Shown: in pieces, positions 8,487 through 16,384 of the stretch | Position numbering within the stretch: the first letter of the stretch is position 1 | Layout: each line of letters starts with the position of its first letter | NCBI GenBank assembly: GCA_025517565.1 | Contig: JAOPKD010000021.1 | Location: 1 to 50,179 of the forward strand | Length of the DNA stretch: 50,179 nt | Origin: Halapricum hydrolyticum | GTDB lineage: Archaea; Halobacteriota; Halobacteria; Halobacteriales; Haloarculaceae | Direction of reading: 5' to 3' | Made by a program: the position numbers and the translations under genes | Notes under the pieces: model-generated | What the model saw: only the letters and a program-made list of their open reading frames with translations | Told to the model about the DNA's origin: nothing | Database searches by the model: none

Positions 8487-8876
8487 ATGCCTACAGTAGA
8501 GTACCTTAACTACGAAGTAGTGGACGACCAGGGCTGGGACATTTACGACGACAACCTCTTCGAGAAGGCCGAAGAGGCCGGTCTCGACGAGTCCGACCAC
8601 GGCGAACTCGAGGTCGCCGAAGGCGAATACATCCTCGAGGCCGCCGAAGCGCAGGGATACGACTGGCCGTTCTCGTGCCGTGCGGGCGCCTGTGCGAACT
8701 GTGCGTCGATTGTCCGCGAGGGCGAAGTCGAGATGGACATGCAGCAGATCCTCAGCGACGAAGAGGTCGAAGACAAGGGCGTCCGCCTGACCTGCGTCGG
8801 CACGCCCGGCAGTGACAGCGTACAGATCGTCTACAACGCCAAGCACCTCGATTACCTCCAGAACCGCGTCATCTAA
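8487..8876 (+). CDS. fer: Halophilic 2Fe-2S ferredoxin
   Basis: A 129-residue plant-type ferredoxin, the main haloarchaeal electron carrier for 2-oxoacid oxidoreductases. Cluster ligands are in [13 protein letters not shown], with the fourth Cys in [11 protein letters not shown]. The acidic N-terminal extension ([20 protein letters not shown]) is the insertion that adapts haloarchaeal ferredoxins to salt. Start ATG 8487 is preceded by an in-frame [13 protein letters not shown] is the usual N terminus. Confidence 0.96.
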   Translation: MPTVEYLNYEVVDDQGWDIYDDNLFEKAEEAGLDESDHGELEVAEGEYILEAAEAQGYDWPFSCRAGACANCASIVREGEVEMDMQQILSDEEVEDKGVRLTCVGTPGSDSVQIVYNAKHLDYLQNRVI

Positions 8877-8999
8877 GGCGCACCGCGAGCCGATCCGTTT
8901 TCCGGGGTCACTGCGGTTCGACCCCGTTCGCGTTGCTTCGCCAGCCGCTCGTCCCGCGATCGGCGAGTAGTTGGCACATTCCCGACAGACCTCGCAACG

Positions 9000-9006
9000 T
9001 TTATCA
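9000..9006 (+). promoter_or_regulatory. TATA box of cspA
   Basis: TTTATCA lies about 30 bases before the cspA ATG, compatible with a leaderless transcript. Confidence 0.5.
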
Positions 9007-9032
9007 GTCCCCGTGGCCTCTGTTCGTACGCA

Positions 9033-9233
9033 ATGGCGAAAGGTACGGTTGATTTCTTCAACGACACGGGCGGTTACGGCTTTATCGAGACTGAGGACGC
9101 GGACGAGGACGTTTTCTTCCACATGGAAGACGTTGGCGGCCCGGACCTTGAGGAAGGCACAGAACTGGAATTCGACATCGAACAGGCCCCCAAAGGCCCG
9201 CGCGCGACCAACGTCAAACGCCTCGACGAATAG
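9033..9233 (+). CDS. cspA: Cold-shock domain protein CspA
   Basis: A 66-residue single cold-shock domain that binds single-stranded nucleic acid. RNP1 reads GGYGFIET and RNP2 DVFFHMED, and it opens with MAKGTVDFFN. It is strongly acidic, as haloarchaeal versions are. It is monocistronic with its own promoter, and expression under cold or growth shifts is likely from the family. Confidence 0.95.
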   Translation: MAKGTVDFFNDTGGYGFIETEDADEDVFFHMEDVGGPDLEEGTELEFDIEQAPKGPRATNVKRLDE

Positions 9234-9318
9234 GCTCTGACTGCGGACGCGAGCACACAATTTTCGTTTCTTTCAGAGGGAGAGTGGCGAGACTGGCGGT
9301 CGCCGATGACGCGACACC

Positions 9319-9335
9319 GTTACAGCCGGCAGTAT
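9319..9335 (+). repeat. Solo arm of a dispersed palindromic element
   Basis: GTTACAGCCGGCAGTAT is identical to one arm of the large palindrome at 49935-50020. It lies about 50 bases before the start of the LEA2 gene and just upstream of that gene's TATA-like ACATATACT, so it could act as an upstream promoter element. Confidence 0.5.
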
Positions 9336-9384
9336 AACTGCCGTGGCCACCAGACATATACTCGCTTCCACGGAACGGAACACT

Positions 9385-10434
9385 ATGATCGGTTCGCTAG
9401 CGAAACGTCTTCTCAAACTCGTCGGCGGCGTATTCGTCGTGGTTGTCGTGTTGCTGGTACTCGGCTATGCCACCGGCATCATCGGTCTGCCGAACGTGAC
9501 CGTCAAGGAACCCGGCGAGTGGGGGACGACGACCGAAGAGACGACCGAAATAGAGACGACGATACTCGTCGAGAACCCGAATCCGATCGGTGTCAGCCTC
9601 TCTGACGGGTTCAGTGCGCGCTACTGGACCGAGCTCAACGGCGTCAGGCTCGTCGAGGGGCAGCGCGAATCGATCTCGGTCCCGCGCGGGTCGAGTACGG
9701 TCACCCTCACCTCGACGCTCGACAACGACAAGATCGTGCCGTGGTGGGTCGCGTACGTACGCAACGACGAGACGATCCAGTTCCACGCCACCGGGAACGC
9801 GACGATCGACGCCTTCGGGGACCGACAGGTATCGTTCCCGGCGCACGACCGGACGATGCTGGAAGACCGCCGACCCGTGATCGAGGCGTTCTCGGCGGCC
9901 GTCTCGACGATGGAAGGCGAGTACACAGCCGGGACCGGACCGGCAACTGCCGGGTACGAGATCCGGGACGCCAGCGCGGAGTGGGCAACAGTCACGGACG
10001 CGAGGTCGAACATGACGCTGACGATAGAGATTCACAATCCGGGCTCGGTCCCGGTCGCGCTGGTCCCTGACGGCTTCCGGCTCGACGCCACGGCCAACGA
10101 CGTCGAGTTGTTCACCGCGAGCGGGGACGCCCTCACGCCAGACAGCGTCGATCGAGACGCGATGCTCGCGCCCGGCGAGACTCGGACCGTCGAGTACACG
10201 GTGACGATGACCAACGACAATGTCGACGACTGGTTCCTGAGTCACGTCGAGAACGGCGAACGGTCGAATCTCGTGATCGAACCGCGTCTGGAGTTCGCCG
10301 TCCCGGAGACCGGCACCACGATCACGATCCCCGAAGACGGCGTCGGCTATCAGTGTCAGTTCCGCACGGCGATTCTCGAAGATCAGGAGAGCGGGTCGAA
10401 CTGCGGCTCCGGCGGTTCGGTGGCGGCCGACTGA
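9385..10434 (+). CDS. Membrane-anchored protein with two LEA2 (WHy) domains
   Basis: A 349-residue protein. One N-terminal membrane segment (about 12-36) is followed by an outside part with two LEA type-2 domains. The first begins GEWGTTTEETTEIETTILVE with NPNPIG, the second AEWATVTDARSNMTLTIEI. Both end in the W-or-F block NDKIVPWWVAYV / NDNVDDWFLSHV. The C terminus has two cysteines (YQCQF and SNCGSG). LEA2 domains are Ig-like folds linked to desiccation or surface functions; the role here is unknown. The start is ATG 9385, not 9343, because a TATA-like box at about 9353-9361 fits it. It is a shorter relative of the gene at 12284. Confidence 0.8.
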   Translation: MIGSLAKRLLKLVGGVFVVVVVLLVLGYATGIIGLPNVTVKEPGEWGTTTEETTEIETTILVENPNPIGVSLSDGFSARYWTELNGVRLVEGQRESISVPRGSSTVTLTSTLDNDKIVPWWVAYVRNDETIQFHATGNATIDAFGDRQVSFPAHDRTMLEDRRPVIEAFSAAVSTMEGEYTAGTGPATAGYEIRDASAEWATVTDARSNMTLTIEIHNPGSVPVALVPDGFRLDATANDVELFTASGDALTPDSVDRDAMLAPGETRTVEYTVTMTNDNVDDWFLSHVENGERSNLVIEPRLEFAVPETGTTITIPEDGVGYQCQFRTAILEDQESGSNCGSGGSVAAD

Positions 10435-10464
10435 CTGTCGGCCCAGGATGCCCTATTTCGTCAC

Positions 10465-10695
10465 CTAATCGAGCGGCACGAGCCGGTGCTCCAGCAGCGG
10501 CTTCGTGTATCCTGAGGACTCGTTTGTCACCCCGGCCGTGTAAACTTTGACCTTCTGCTGGAGGACGTGTGGCTCGCCTCTCTTGTTCTTGATGACGTCG
10601 ACGGATCGCCAGGCTTCCTCCTCCATAGTCTTCGTCTTTCCCGAACGGAACTTCACTTTACCGGCCCCGACGAAACGATCACGATGAGTCGGCAA
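10465..10695 (-). CDS. Small conserved-looking hypothetical protein
   Basis: Up to 76 residues. The C-terminal part (SVDVIKNKRGEPHVLQQKVK, VYTAGVTNESSGY) looks like a compact beta-rich fold, but I do not recognise a family. The start is uncertain: TTG at 10695, GTG at 10656 (MKFRSGKTKT) or ATG at 10626. It is basic compared with its neighbours. It reads away from the zinc-ribbon gene at 10747, sharing a short AT-rich divergent promoter region around 10728-10745. Confidence 0.55.
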   Translation of the reverse strand: MPTHRDRFVGAGKVKFRSGKTKTMEEEAWRSVDVIKNKRGEPHVLQQKVKVYTAGVTNESSGYTKPLLEHRLVPLD

Positions 10696-10746
10696 CGACT
10701 ACCGGGACGCCGAGAGTTATCCCTGCATAACTATTAACAATTAGGT

Positions 10747-10887
10747 ATGGCGTCTCAAAACACGATTTACTCCTGCCCGTCCTGTGGTAGCGATCGGCGG
10801 GAGACCACTGCACGCGAACGGGTTCCCGGGGGCACGGACTGGCGACATTACGAGTGCACAGACTGTGGGTTCGAGTGGCGAGTCTAA
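10747..10887 (+). CDS. 46-residue zinc-ribbon micro-protein
   Basis: A short gene of 46 codons with two CxxC knuckles, YSCPSCGSD and YECTDCGFEWRV, about 28 residues apart, which should bind one zinc. The fold resembles the C-terminal ribbon of TFS and RNA polymerase subunits. Haloarchaea carry many such zinc micro-proteins, mostly unstudied. ATG 10747 follows an AT-rich divergent promoter region, and the stop is followed by a gene-free 90 bases. Confidence 0.75.
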   Translation: MASQNTIYSCPSCGSDRRETTARERVPGGTDWRHYECTDCGFEWRV

Positions 10888-10979
10888 GAGTGAAAGTCTC
10901 TGTCGGTCTGTTCGGCTGCGTCGCTGTCGTGGCTGACGGGTCGTAGCTTTCTCGTAGGTCGGGCCCCGAGCGACGTGAC

Positions 10980-12257
10980 ATGCTCGAACTACACGCGGTC
11001 TTTCTGACGGTGGTCGTGGGGACCGAGCTCTTCTTCGCAGCACTGGCACTTCTCAACGTCCGGCACGGGGCTGCAACCGTCGTCGAACGGATGGAGTGGG
11101 TGACCCACCGCCTCGGAATCGACGACACCGAGCGACTGCTCGCCTACCAGCGGGCCGGCACCGGGCTGTCGCTGTTGCGGTCGGCGGTCGGGCTGGCGCT
11201 GGTCTTGCTCGTGCTGTACTCGGGGCTGTTCGGCGACGCCGTCGCCGCACTGGAGGGAGTCGCGCTCCCGCCGGTCGCGCGCGGCGTGGTCTTCTTCGCT
11301 GGACTGGTCGGACTCGTCCAGGTCGCCGGCGCTCCGTTCTCGCTGTACGAGACGTTCGCCGTCGAGGAGCAGTTCGGGTTCAACCAGCAGTCGCCGCGGC
11401 TGTGGCTCCGGGATTTCGTCGTGAGCCTGGCCGTCTCGATCGTGTTGACGGTGATCGTCGCCGGCGGCGTCCTGCTGATCCTCGAGTTGTTCCCCGACTG
11501 GTGGTGGGTCGGGGCCTGGGGGCTGTTCGTCGCCTTCTCGCTTGCGATGCTGGTGATCTATCCCCGGGTGATCGCACCGCTGTTCTACGAGTTCGAACCG
11601 ATCGAGAGCGGCGACCTCCGGGACGCGGTCGAGGACGTCTTCGAGCGCGCCGGTTTCGCCTGTGAGCAGGTGTACCAGATGGACGCCTCCAGTCGCTCCT
11701 CACACTCGAACGCCTACTTCGTCGGCTTCGGCCGAACCAAGCGAGTCGTCCTGTTCGATACGCTGATCGACCAGATGGATCGCGAGGAGATCAAAAGCGT
11801 CCTCGCCCACGAACTCGCACACTGGAAGCAAGGGCACATCTGGAAGCAACTTGCCAGCTCGGCCCTGCGGATCGGCGTCGTGCTGGCGGTCTTCTCGATC
11901 CTGATCGAGCAATCGTGGGTCTACGAGATGTTCGGTGCTCCGGAGACGGCGTACGCCGGGCTCGCGCTTGGAGTGCTGTGGATCGAACCGCTAGTGCGTC
12001 TCAGCGCACCCGTGGAGAACAAACTCTCGCTGGCACACGAACGCGAGGCCGACAGTTTCGCCGTCGAGGTCATGGGCGGGGGTTCGGCACTGGCGGACGC
12101 GCTGGCGAACCTGACCAGCGAGAACCTCGCCAATCCGTTCCCTCACCCCCTCTATGCGACGTTCCACTACACCCACCCGCCGATCCCAGAGCGGATCCGG
12201 TACATCGAACGCGAGAGCGACGAGAACGCCGCGAGTACGGTCGACCCAGTGGATTAA
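10980..12257 (+). CDS. Ste24-like M48 CAAX-type metalloprotease
   Basis: A 425-residue integral membrane zinc protease. The site is HELAH at 277-281, and the third ligand is likely E356 in AHEREADSFAVEVM. The N-terminal M48 domain typical of Ste24 contains ETFAVEEQFGFNQQ. Hydrophobic segments lie at about 5-28, 62-85, 102-120, 147-170, 177-197, 293-312 and 323-342. In eukaryotes the family trims prenylated proteins; archaeal substrates are unknown. It is 26 bases upstream of the triple LEA2 protein, so the two may form an operon. Confidence 0.9.
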   Translation: MLELHAVFLTVVVGTELFFAALALLNVRHGAATVVERMEWVTHRLGIDDTERLLAYQRAGTGLSLLRSAVGLALVLLVLYSGLFGDAVAALEGVALPPVARGVVFFAGLVGLVQVAGAPFSLYETFAVEEQFGFNQQSPRLWLRDFVVSLAVSIVLTVIVAGGVLLILELFPDWWWVGAWGLFVAFSLAMLVIYPRVIAPLFYEFEPIESGDLRDAVEDVFERAGFACEQVYQMDASSRSSHSNAYFVGFGRTKRVVLFDTLIDQMDREEIKSVLAHELAHWKQGHIWKQLASSALRIGVVLAVFSILIEQSWVYEMFGAPETAYAGLALGVLWIEPLVRLSAPVENKLSLAHEREADSFAVEVMGGGSALADALANLTSENLANPFPHPLYATFHYTHPPIPERIRYIERESDENAASTVDPVD

Positions 12258-12283
12258 GGGCCCCGCTCACAAACGGGGACACG

Positions 12284-14992
12284 ATGGATCTGCCTCCACC
12301 CGTCCGTTCGGTCCTCGACGCGCTGCCGTCCTTGCGGACAGTCGTCGTCGGTGCCGCCGTGTCGCTGGGAGTGATCGCACTGCTCGTTACCGTTCTCGTC
12401 GCGACTGGCGTCCTCGCCCAGCCGACCGTCGAGAGCGTCGACAGCGAGTGGGGCGAAGCCACGAACGACACGACACAGATTGAGACCCAGGCCCGCGTCG
12501 ACAATCCCAATCCGATCGGGACGCCCGGCGTCGTTTCGATCGAGTACACGGCGTCGCTGAACGACGTCGTCCTCGCGGAAGGCAAAAAGTCCGGGATCGG
12601 GCTCTCGCCCGGCGAGAACACGATCGAGTTTGCCGCCACGATGGACAACGACCGGATCGCCGACTGGTGGGTCACGCACGTCAACGGCGACGAGCGATCG
12701 ACGCTGACGATCGAGCCGACAGTGAGCGGCCCGGGGGTCAGCCAGTCGCTGCCCGAACAGACGTCTGCAGTCGAGACTGATCTGCTCTCATCGTTCGAGA
12801 GCAGCGAGGAAGACACCGTAACGGTGGACGGGGAGCCGCTGCTCGTACTCGGTGATCGCGACGCGAGCTGGGGCGAGGCGACCGACGAGACGACGCCGCT
12901 GACGCTGACTGCCGAACTGGAGAACGCCCACGAGCAGCCAGTCACGCTCTCCGGCGTCGAATACGTCGTGACGATGAACAACGTCACGCTGGGCGAGGGG
13001 CAGACGACCGAGGGTGTCGATCTCGCGCCCGGCGATTCGGACACGCTGACGGTCGATGCGGCGCTGGAGACGGACGCGTTCGCCGACTGGTGGCCGACGC
13101 ACGTCCGCAACGGCGAGACCAGCCGGATGCGCGTCGAACTGTACGGACTCGTCGAACAGAACGGCAACCAGAGCCGTGTCCCGGTACGGCTCTATCAGCA
13201 GCGACTCGAGTTCGAGACGGATCTGCTCGGTGACGGGGGAACAGACGTCGAAGCGTTGCCGAGTCTTCGCGATCCGGTGACGGTTCCGACCGTCGAGGAG
13301 GCCGACCGCGACTGGGGGACGATCACCGACGAGACAGCCGAGATCGTCACGACTGCGACCCTGAACGACACCGGTGACGTCGACAGGTTGCGAAACGTGA
13401 CGACACTCACGGTCGGGCAGGTGAGCGCGATCAACGACGTCACCGTTCTCGAGGAGCAGACGACCCGACAGCTCCCGAACGACGACTCGATGACCGTGAC
13501 CGGTGAGATGGACAACGACCGGTTCGTCGACTGGTGGCCGCGTCACATCAACGGCGGCGAACGATCGACTGTCGAGGCGCGGGCCGGAGCGACGATCGAC
13601 GTCGGAATCACCCGCTTCCAGCGTCCGCTAGTCGATCAGTCGGACGAGTTCGAGACTGATATCCTCGGACCGGTAGGCGACGGCGACGCACAGACAATCA
13701 CGGTCGCAAACGAGACGCTGTTGACGCTCGCCGACCGAACGGCGAGCTGGGAGGTCGCTGACGCCGAGACGACGCCGTTCTCCGTCGAGACGACCGTGGA
13801 AAGCGCACACGATCGTCCGGTATCGTTCACCGGCGTCGAATATCTCGTCACGATGAACAACGTCACGGTCGCCGAAGGGATAGACGACGAACTGAGAATC
13901 GATCCGGGCGAATCCGCACAGCTCGAGGTTACCGTCCCGATGGACACGCCCCGACTGGCAGACTGGTGGGCGACCCATCTCCGTGGCGGCGAACAGTCGA
14001 ACGTCTCGGTCCAGTTGCACGGACTGGTCGAACGAGACGGCGAACGCGAGCGCGTGCCGGTGGCGCTGGTGTCGGAACGGTTCGGACTGACGACCGACCT
14101 GCTGGGCGGGTCGAACACGACCATCGAGACGTTCCCCGTGGAACAGCCCGACGTCGAGCAACCGACAGTCGAGGGTATCGAACGCGAGTGGGGCGCGGTG
14201 ACCGACGAGACGACCGAGGTGCACGCGGACGTGACCGTCGAGAACTCCAATACCGACCCCGAGATCAACGACTTCGTCCGGCTGACGACGACCGCCGAGA
14301 CGTCGATCAACGACGTCTTCGTCGGCTCGGGATCGAGCGAGACGACGCCGTCGGCAGGGTCGAACGAACTGCGCGTGACGAGCGAACTCGACAACAGCAA
14401 GGTTCCGGCGTGGTGGGCCCGCCATCTCAATCGCGGCGAAACTTCGACGACGGTCACGACGACTACCACGACCGTCGACGTCGGCTTCACGACGGTCGAC
14501 GTACCGACTCCCGACGCGAACTCGACGACTGAGACGGACTTACTCGCCGACCTGAACACCGACGAGCCACAGCCGGTCGGAACGGGCGATCGGCAGTACT
14601 TCGTCGCCGAGTGGACCGAGGCCGAATGGGGCCGGGCGACGCCACAGGAGGCACCGCTCGACGCGCGGAGCGCACTGCGCAACGAACAGCCGGTGCCGAT
14701 CACGGTCCAGGAGATCAACTACGACGTCTCGATCGGCGGCGTCACGCTGGCCAACGACAGCCAACAGGATGGCACGACGATTCAGCCGGGTGAAAGCGAG
14801 GTCGTCGGTCTGACTGTCGATCTCGACAACTCCCGGATGGACGAGTGGTGGGTCAGCCACATCCGGAACGACGAACAGTCGACGCTCGTGGTCGACGTGA
14901 CGGCGACCATCGAAGTCAATGGTGAGCCGCGGACGGTCCCGCTGTCGATATTCTCGACGAACGAGACCGTCGAGACGGACCTGCTCGGCTAG
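12284..14992 (+). CDS. Giant membrane-anchored protein with six LEA2 domains
   Basis: A 902-residue protein with one N-terminal membrane segment (about 19-44) and six LEA2/WHy domains. Their W-G positions are near residues 56, 197, 344, 489, 636 and 782, a spacing of 141-147. Each domain ends in a tryptophan pair block (ADWWVTHV, ADWWPTHV, VDWWPRHI, ADWWATHL, PAWWARHL, DEWWVSHI). Odd and even domains form two types, A and B, arranged AB-AB-AB; each B domain is followed by (E)TDLLG. The start is ATG 12284; the longer open frame is antisense or out-of-frame Ste24 sequence. The outside part is acidic and rich in Thr, Asp and Glu. Its function is unknown; a surface or stress role is inferred. Confidence 0.85.
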   Translation: MDLPPPVRSVLDALPSLRTVVVGAAVSLGVIALLVTVLVATGVLAQPTVESVDSEWGEATNDTTQIETQARVDNPNPIGTPGVVSIEYTASLNDVVLAEGKKSGIGLSPGENTIEFAATMDNDRIADWWVTHVNGDERSTLTIEPTVSGPGVSQSLPEQTSAVETDLLSSFESSEEDTVTVDGEPLLVLGDRDASWGEATDETTPLTLTAELENAHEQPVTLSGVEYVVTMNNVTLGEGQTTEGVDLAPGDSDTLTVDAALETDAFADWWPTHVRNGETSRMRVELYGLVEQNGNQSRVPVRLYQQRLEFETDLLGDGGTDVEALPSLRDPVTVPTVEEADRDWGTITDETAEIVTTATLNDTGDVDRLRNVTTLTVGQVSAINDVTVLEEQTTRQLPNDDSMTVTGEMDNDRFVDWWPRHINGGERSTVEARAGATIDVGITRFQRPLVDQSDEFETDILGPVGDGDAQTITVANETLLTLADRTASWEVADAETTPFSVETTVESAHDRPVSFTGVEYLVTMNNVTVAEGIDDELRIDPGESAQLEVTVPMDTPRLADWWATHLRGGEQSNVSVQLHGLVERDGERERVPVALVSERFGLTTDLLGGSNTTIETFPVEQPDVEQPTVEGIEREWGAVTDETTEVHADVTVENSNTDPEINDFVRLTTTAETSINDVFVGSGSSETTPSAGSNELRVTSELDNSKVPAWWARHLNRGETSTTVTTTTTTVDVGFTTVDVPTPDANSTTETDLLADLNTDEPQPVGTGDRQYFVAEWTEAEWGRATPQEAPLDARSALRNEQPVPITVQEINYDVSIGGVTLANDSQQDGTTIQPGESEVVGLTVDLDNSRMDEWWVSHIRNDEQSTLVVDVTATIEVNGEPRTVPLSIFSTNETVETDLLG

Positions 14993-15064
14993 GTACGCTC
15001 TCCGGTGATCGTGCTGACGGTTGGATGCGCAGGTGACGCGAAGGCGTTCAGCGCAGAGCTCTCA

Positions 15065-15106
15065 CACGACTGCAGTCGTGGACTTTCGCGCTGCTTCCGC
15101 TGTGAG
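15065..15106. repeat. Solo end of an IS200/IS605-like element
   Basis: A hairpin CACGACT-gc-AGTCGTG is followed by GTGGACTTTCGCGCTGCTTC at 15078 onward. The 29 bases at 15078-15106 match 23487-23515, beside the broken tnpB element, at 25 positions. No transposase lies nearby, so this is a relic. Apart from this, the stretch 14993-15238 shows no gene. Confidence 0.5.
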
Positions 15107-15208
15107 TAGCTAACCCGGCCCCGAACTCTCTCGGAAGCACGAGCTAGTTTTGACGGTTCGTATAGCTCTGAACACCTGCATGTAAAAATACTACGAGAAA
15201 TATGTGAA

Positions 15209-15216
15209 TTTATATT
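15209..15216 (+). promoter_or_regulatory. TATA box upstream of the UbiA locus
   Basis: TTTATATT is a strong TATA match. It is about 27 bases before ATG 15239 and 145 before the UbiA start, so transcription probably begins at or next to ATG 15239. Confidence 0.55.
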
Positions 15217-15238
15217 GTCGTGTGACGAGCGTCAGACT

Positions 15239-15367
15239 ATGGTGGCTTTGTCCCACGGACGGGTCGGTGGGCTGGTCGAATGGATACTGAACAGGGTACT
15301 CCCGTGGATTAATGTGCCACGGACGGAATCAGGGCTCGGATACCGGGGGAAAATAAATGGCGTCTGA
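15239..15367 (+). CDS. Possible 42-residue leader peptide overlapping ubiA-like gene
   Basis: An ATG frame of 42 codons starts where a leaderless transcript from the TATA box at 15209 should begin. It ends at TGA 15365-15367, overlapping the first codons of the UbiA gene in another frame. The peptide (MVALSHGRVGGLVEWILNRV at its start) has a short hydrophobic, possibly amphipathic part. It could couple translation to the downstream gene or be a chance frame. No family is recognised. Confidence 0.3.
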   Translation: MVALSHGRVGGLVEWILNRVLPWINVPRTESGLGYRGKINGV

Positions 15368-16292
15368 ACCGCGCAGCTGGACAGAAGCGACCGAATCGAG
15401 AGTTACAGCGGGCGGTTTCGCTGAATGGGGACTCAGACACGCGAAAAGAGCATGGAGCGCTCTAGAATACAGTTCCGCCTACCTCGCACTCATCGCCTCG
15501 ATAAAAGTACTCGTCGTGATCTTTGCCCTGTCACTCCCGGTAACGCTGGCACCACTCATCGGGGCACTGGTGACCTTTGCCGTCTACGCCAACGACCGAC
15601 TCGTCGACCTTTCGGACGACGCCGTGTCTCGTCCGCAACGTGCTGCATTCGTCTGGCGCTATCAGCGCGTGCTCTACGTCACCGCGGCGATGGCCTACGG
15701 TATCGGCGTTGCCCTCTCGGCGCTTGGCGGGCCGCTCGCGTTCGGCCTGACGCTCTTGCCCGGTGTCGTCTGGCTGTCGTACGCGATCGAATGGATTCGT
15801 GTCGGCGCGGTCGGGTTCGAACGGCTCAAGGAGGTTCCGTTCGTCAGTTCAATGCTCGTGGCCATCGCGTGGTCCGTGCCGGTTGTCCTGTTGCCCATGG
15901 CTTTCGCAAACGCAGCGCTCACGCCGCGCTCCGGCCTCTTGTTTTCCTACTTCGTTCTCACGACGCTCGTCAGCACGGAGATAGCGAACGTCCGCGACGT
16001 CGAAAGTGACAGGGCCAGCGGCGTCAGAACCGTCCCGACGGTTCTCGGGGTCGAGCGAACCCGGACCGTCCTCTACGGCATCGCCACACTCACGCTCGCT
16101 GTCCTGAGCTATGGAGCGTACAGCGGCTATCTGACGGTCCCCATAGCAGTGATCCTGTCGGCCGGTGTCTGGACCCTCGTGGCCGCGGTCAGTCTCCTGG
16201 GACACGTCGGTGACAGACAGGGGCTGACGATCGGAGCCGAGTGTTCTCCGATCCCTGTATTCGTTTTATTCGTGGCGGCTTCTCTCCTCTAG
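15357..16292 (+). CDS. UbiA-family prenyltransferase
   Basis: A 311-residue membrane enzyme with about eight or nine hydrophobic segments. The two Asp-rich motifs that bind Mg-prenyl diphosphate are visible: NDRLVDLSDD at about 78-87 and NVRDVESDRASG near 220, followed by VRTVPTVLG. Substrates in this family include quinone precursors, haem and archaeal lipid headgroups; which applies here cannot be read from sequence. It converges with the histidine kinase at 16384. Confidence 0.88.
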   Translation: MASEPRSWTEATESRVTAGGFAEWGLRHAKRAWSALEYSSAYLALIASIKVLVVIFALSLPVTLAPLIGALVTFAVYANDRLVDLSDDAVSRPQRAAFVWRYQRVLYVTAAMAYGIGVALSALGGPLAFGLTLLPGVVWLSYAIEWIRVGAVGFERLKEVPFVSSMLVAIAWSVPVVLLPMAFANAALTPRSGLLFSYFVLTTLVSTEIANVRDVESDRASGVRTVPTVLGVERTRTVLYGIATLTLAVLSYGAYSGYLTVPIAVILSAGVWTLVAAVSLLGHVGDRQGLTIGAECSPIPVFVLFVAASLL

Positions 16293-16306
16293 CGGCCCGG
16301 TAATCG

Positions 16307-16384
16307 TCCTGCCGGGCGCGGTCCTCGAAGGATTTCGCCACCCTGGAGGGGCGAATACTTTCAAGCAGTCATGTCCGACAGGAT
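16307..16384. repeat. Degenerate copy of a dispersed palindromic element
   Basis: The outer arms CCTGCCGG (16308-16315) and CCGACAGG (16375-16382), and a core ATTTCGCCACCC with GGGGCGAAT, follow the same order as the palindrome at 49935-50020. It sits between two convergent genes and touches the stop codon of the histidine kinase. Confidence 0.5.

Noticed and set aside
11915..12283. Extra N-terminal part of the long LEA2 frame
   Set aside because: It is out-of-frame translation of the Ste24-like gene; ATG 12284 begins a sensible membrane anchor.
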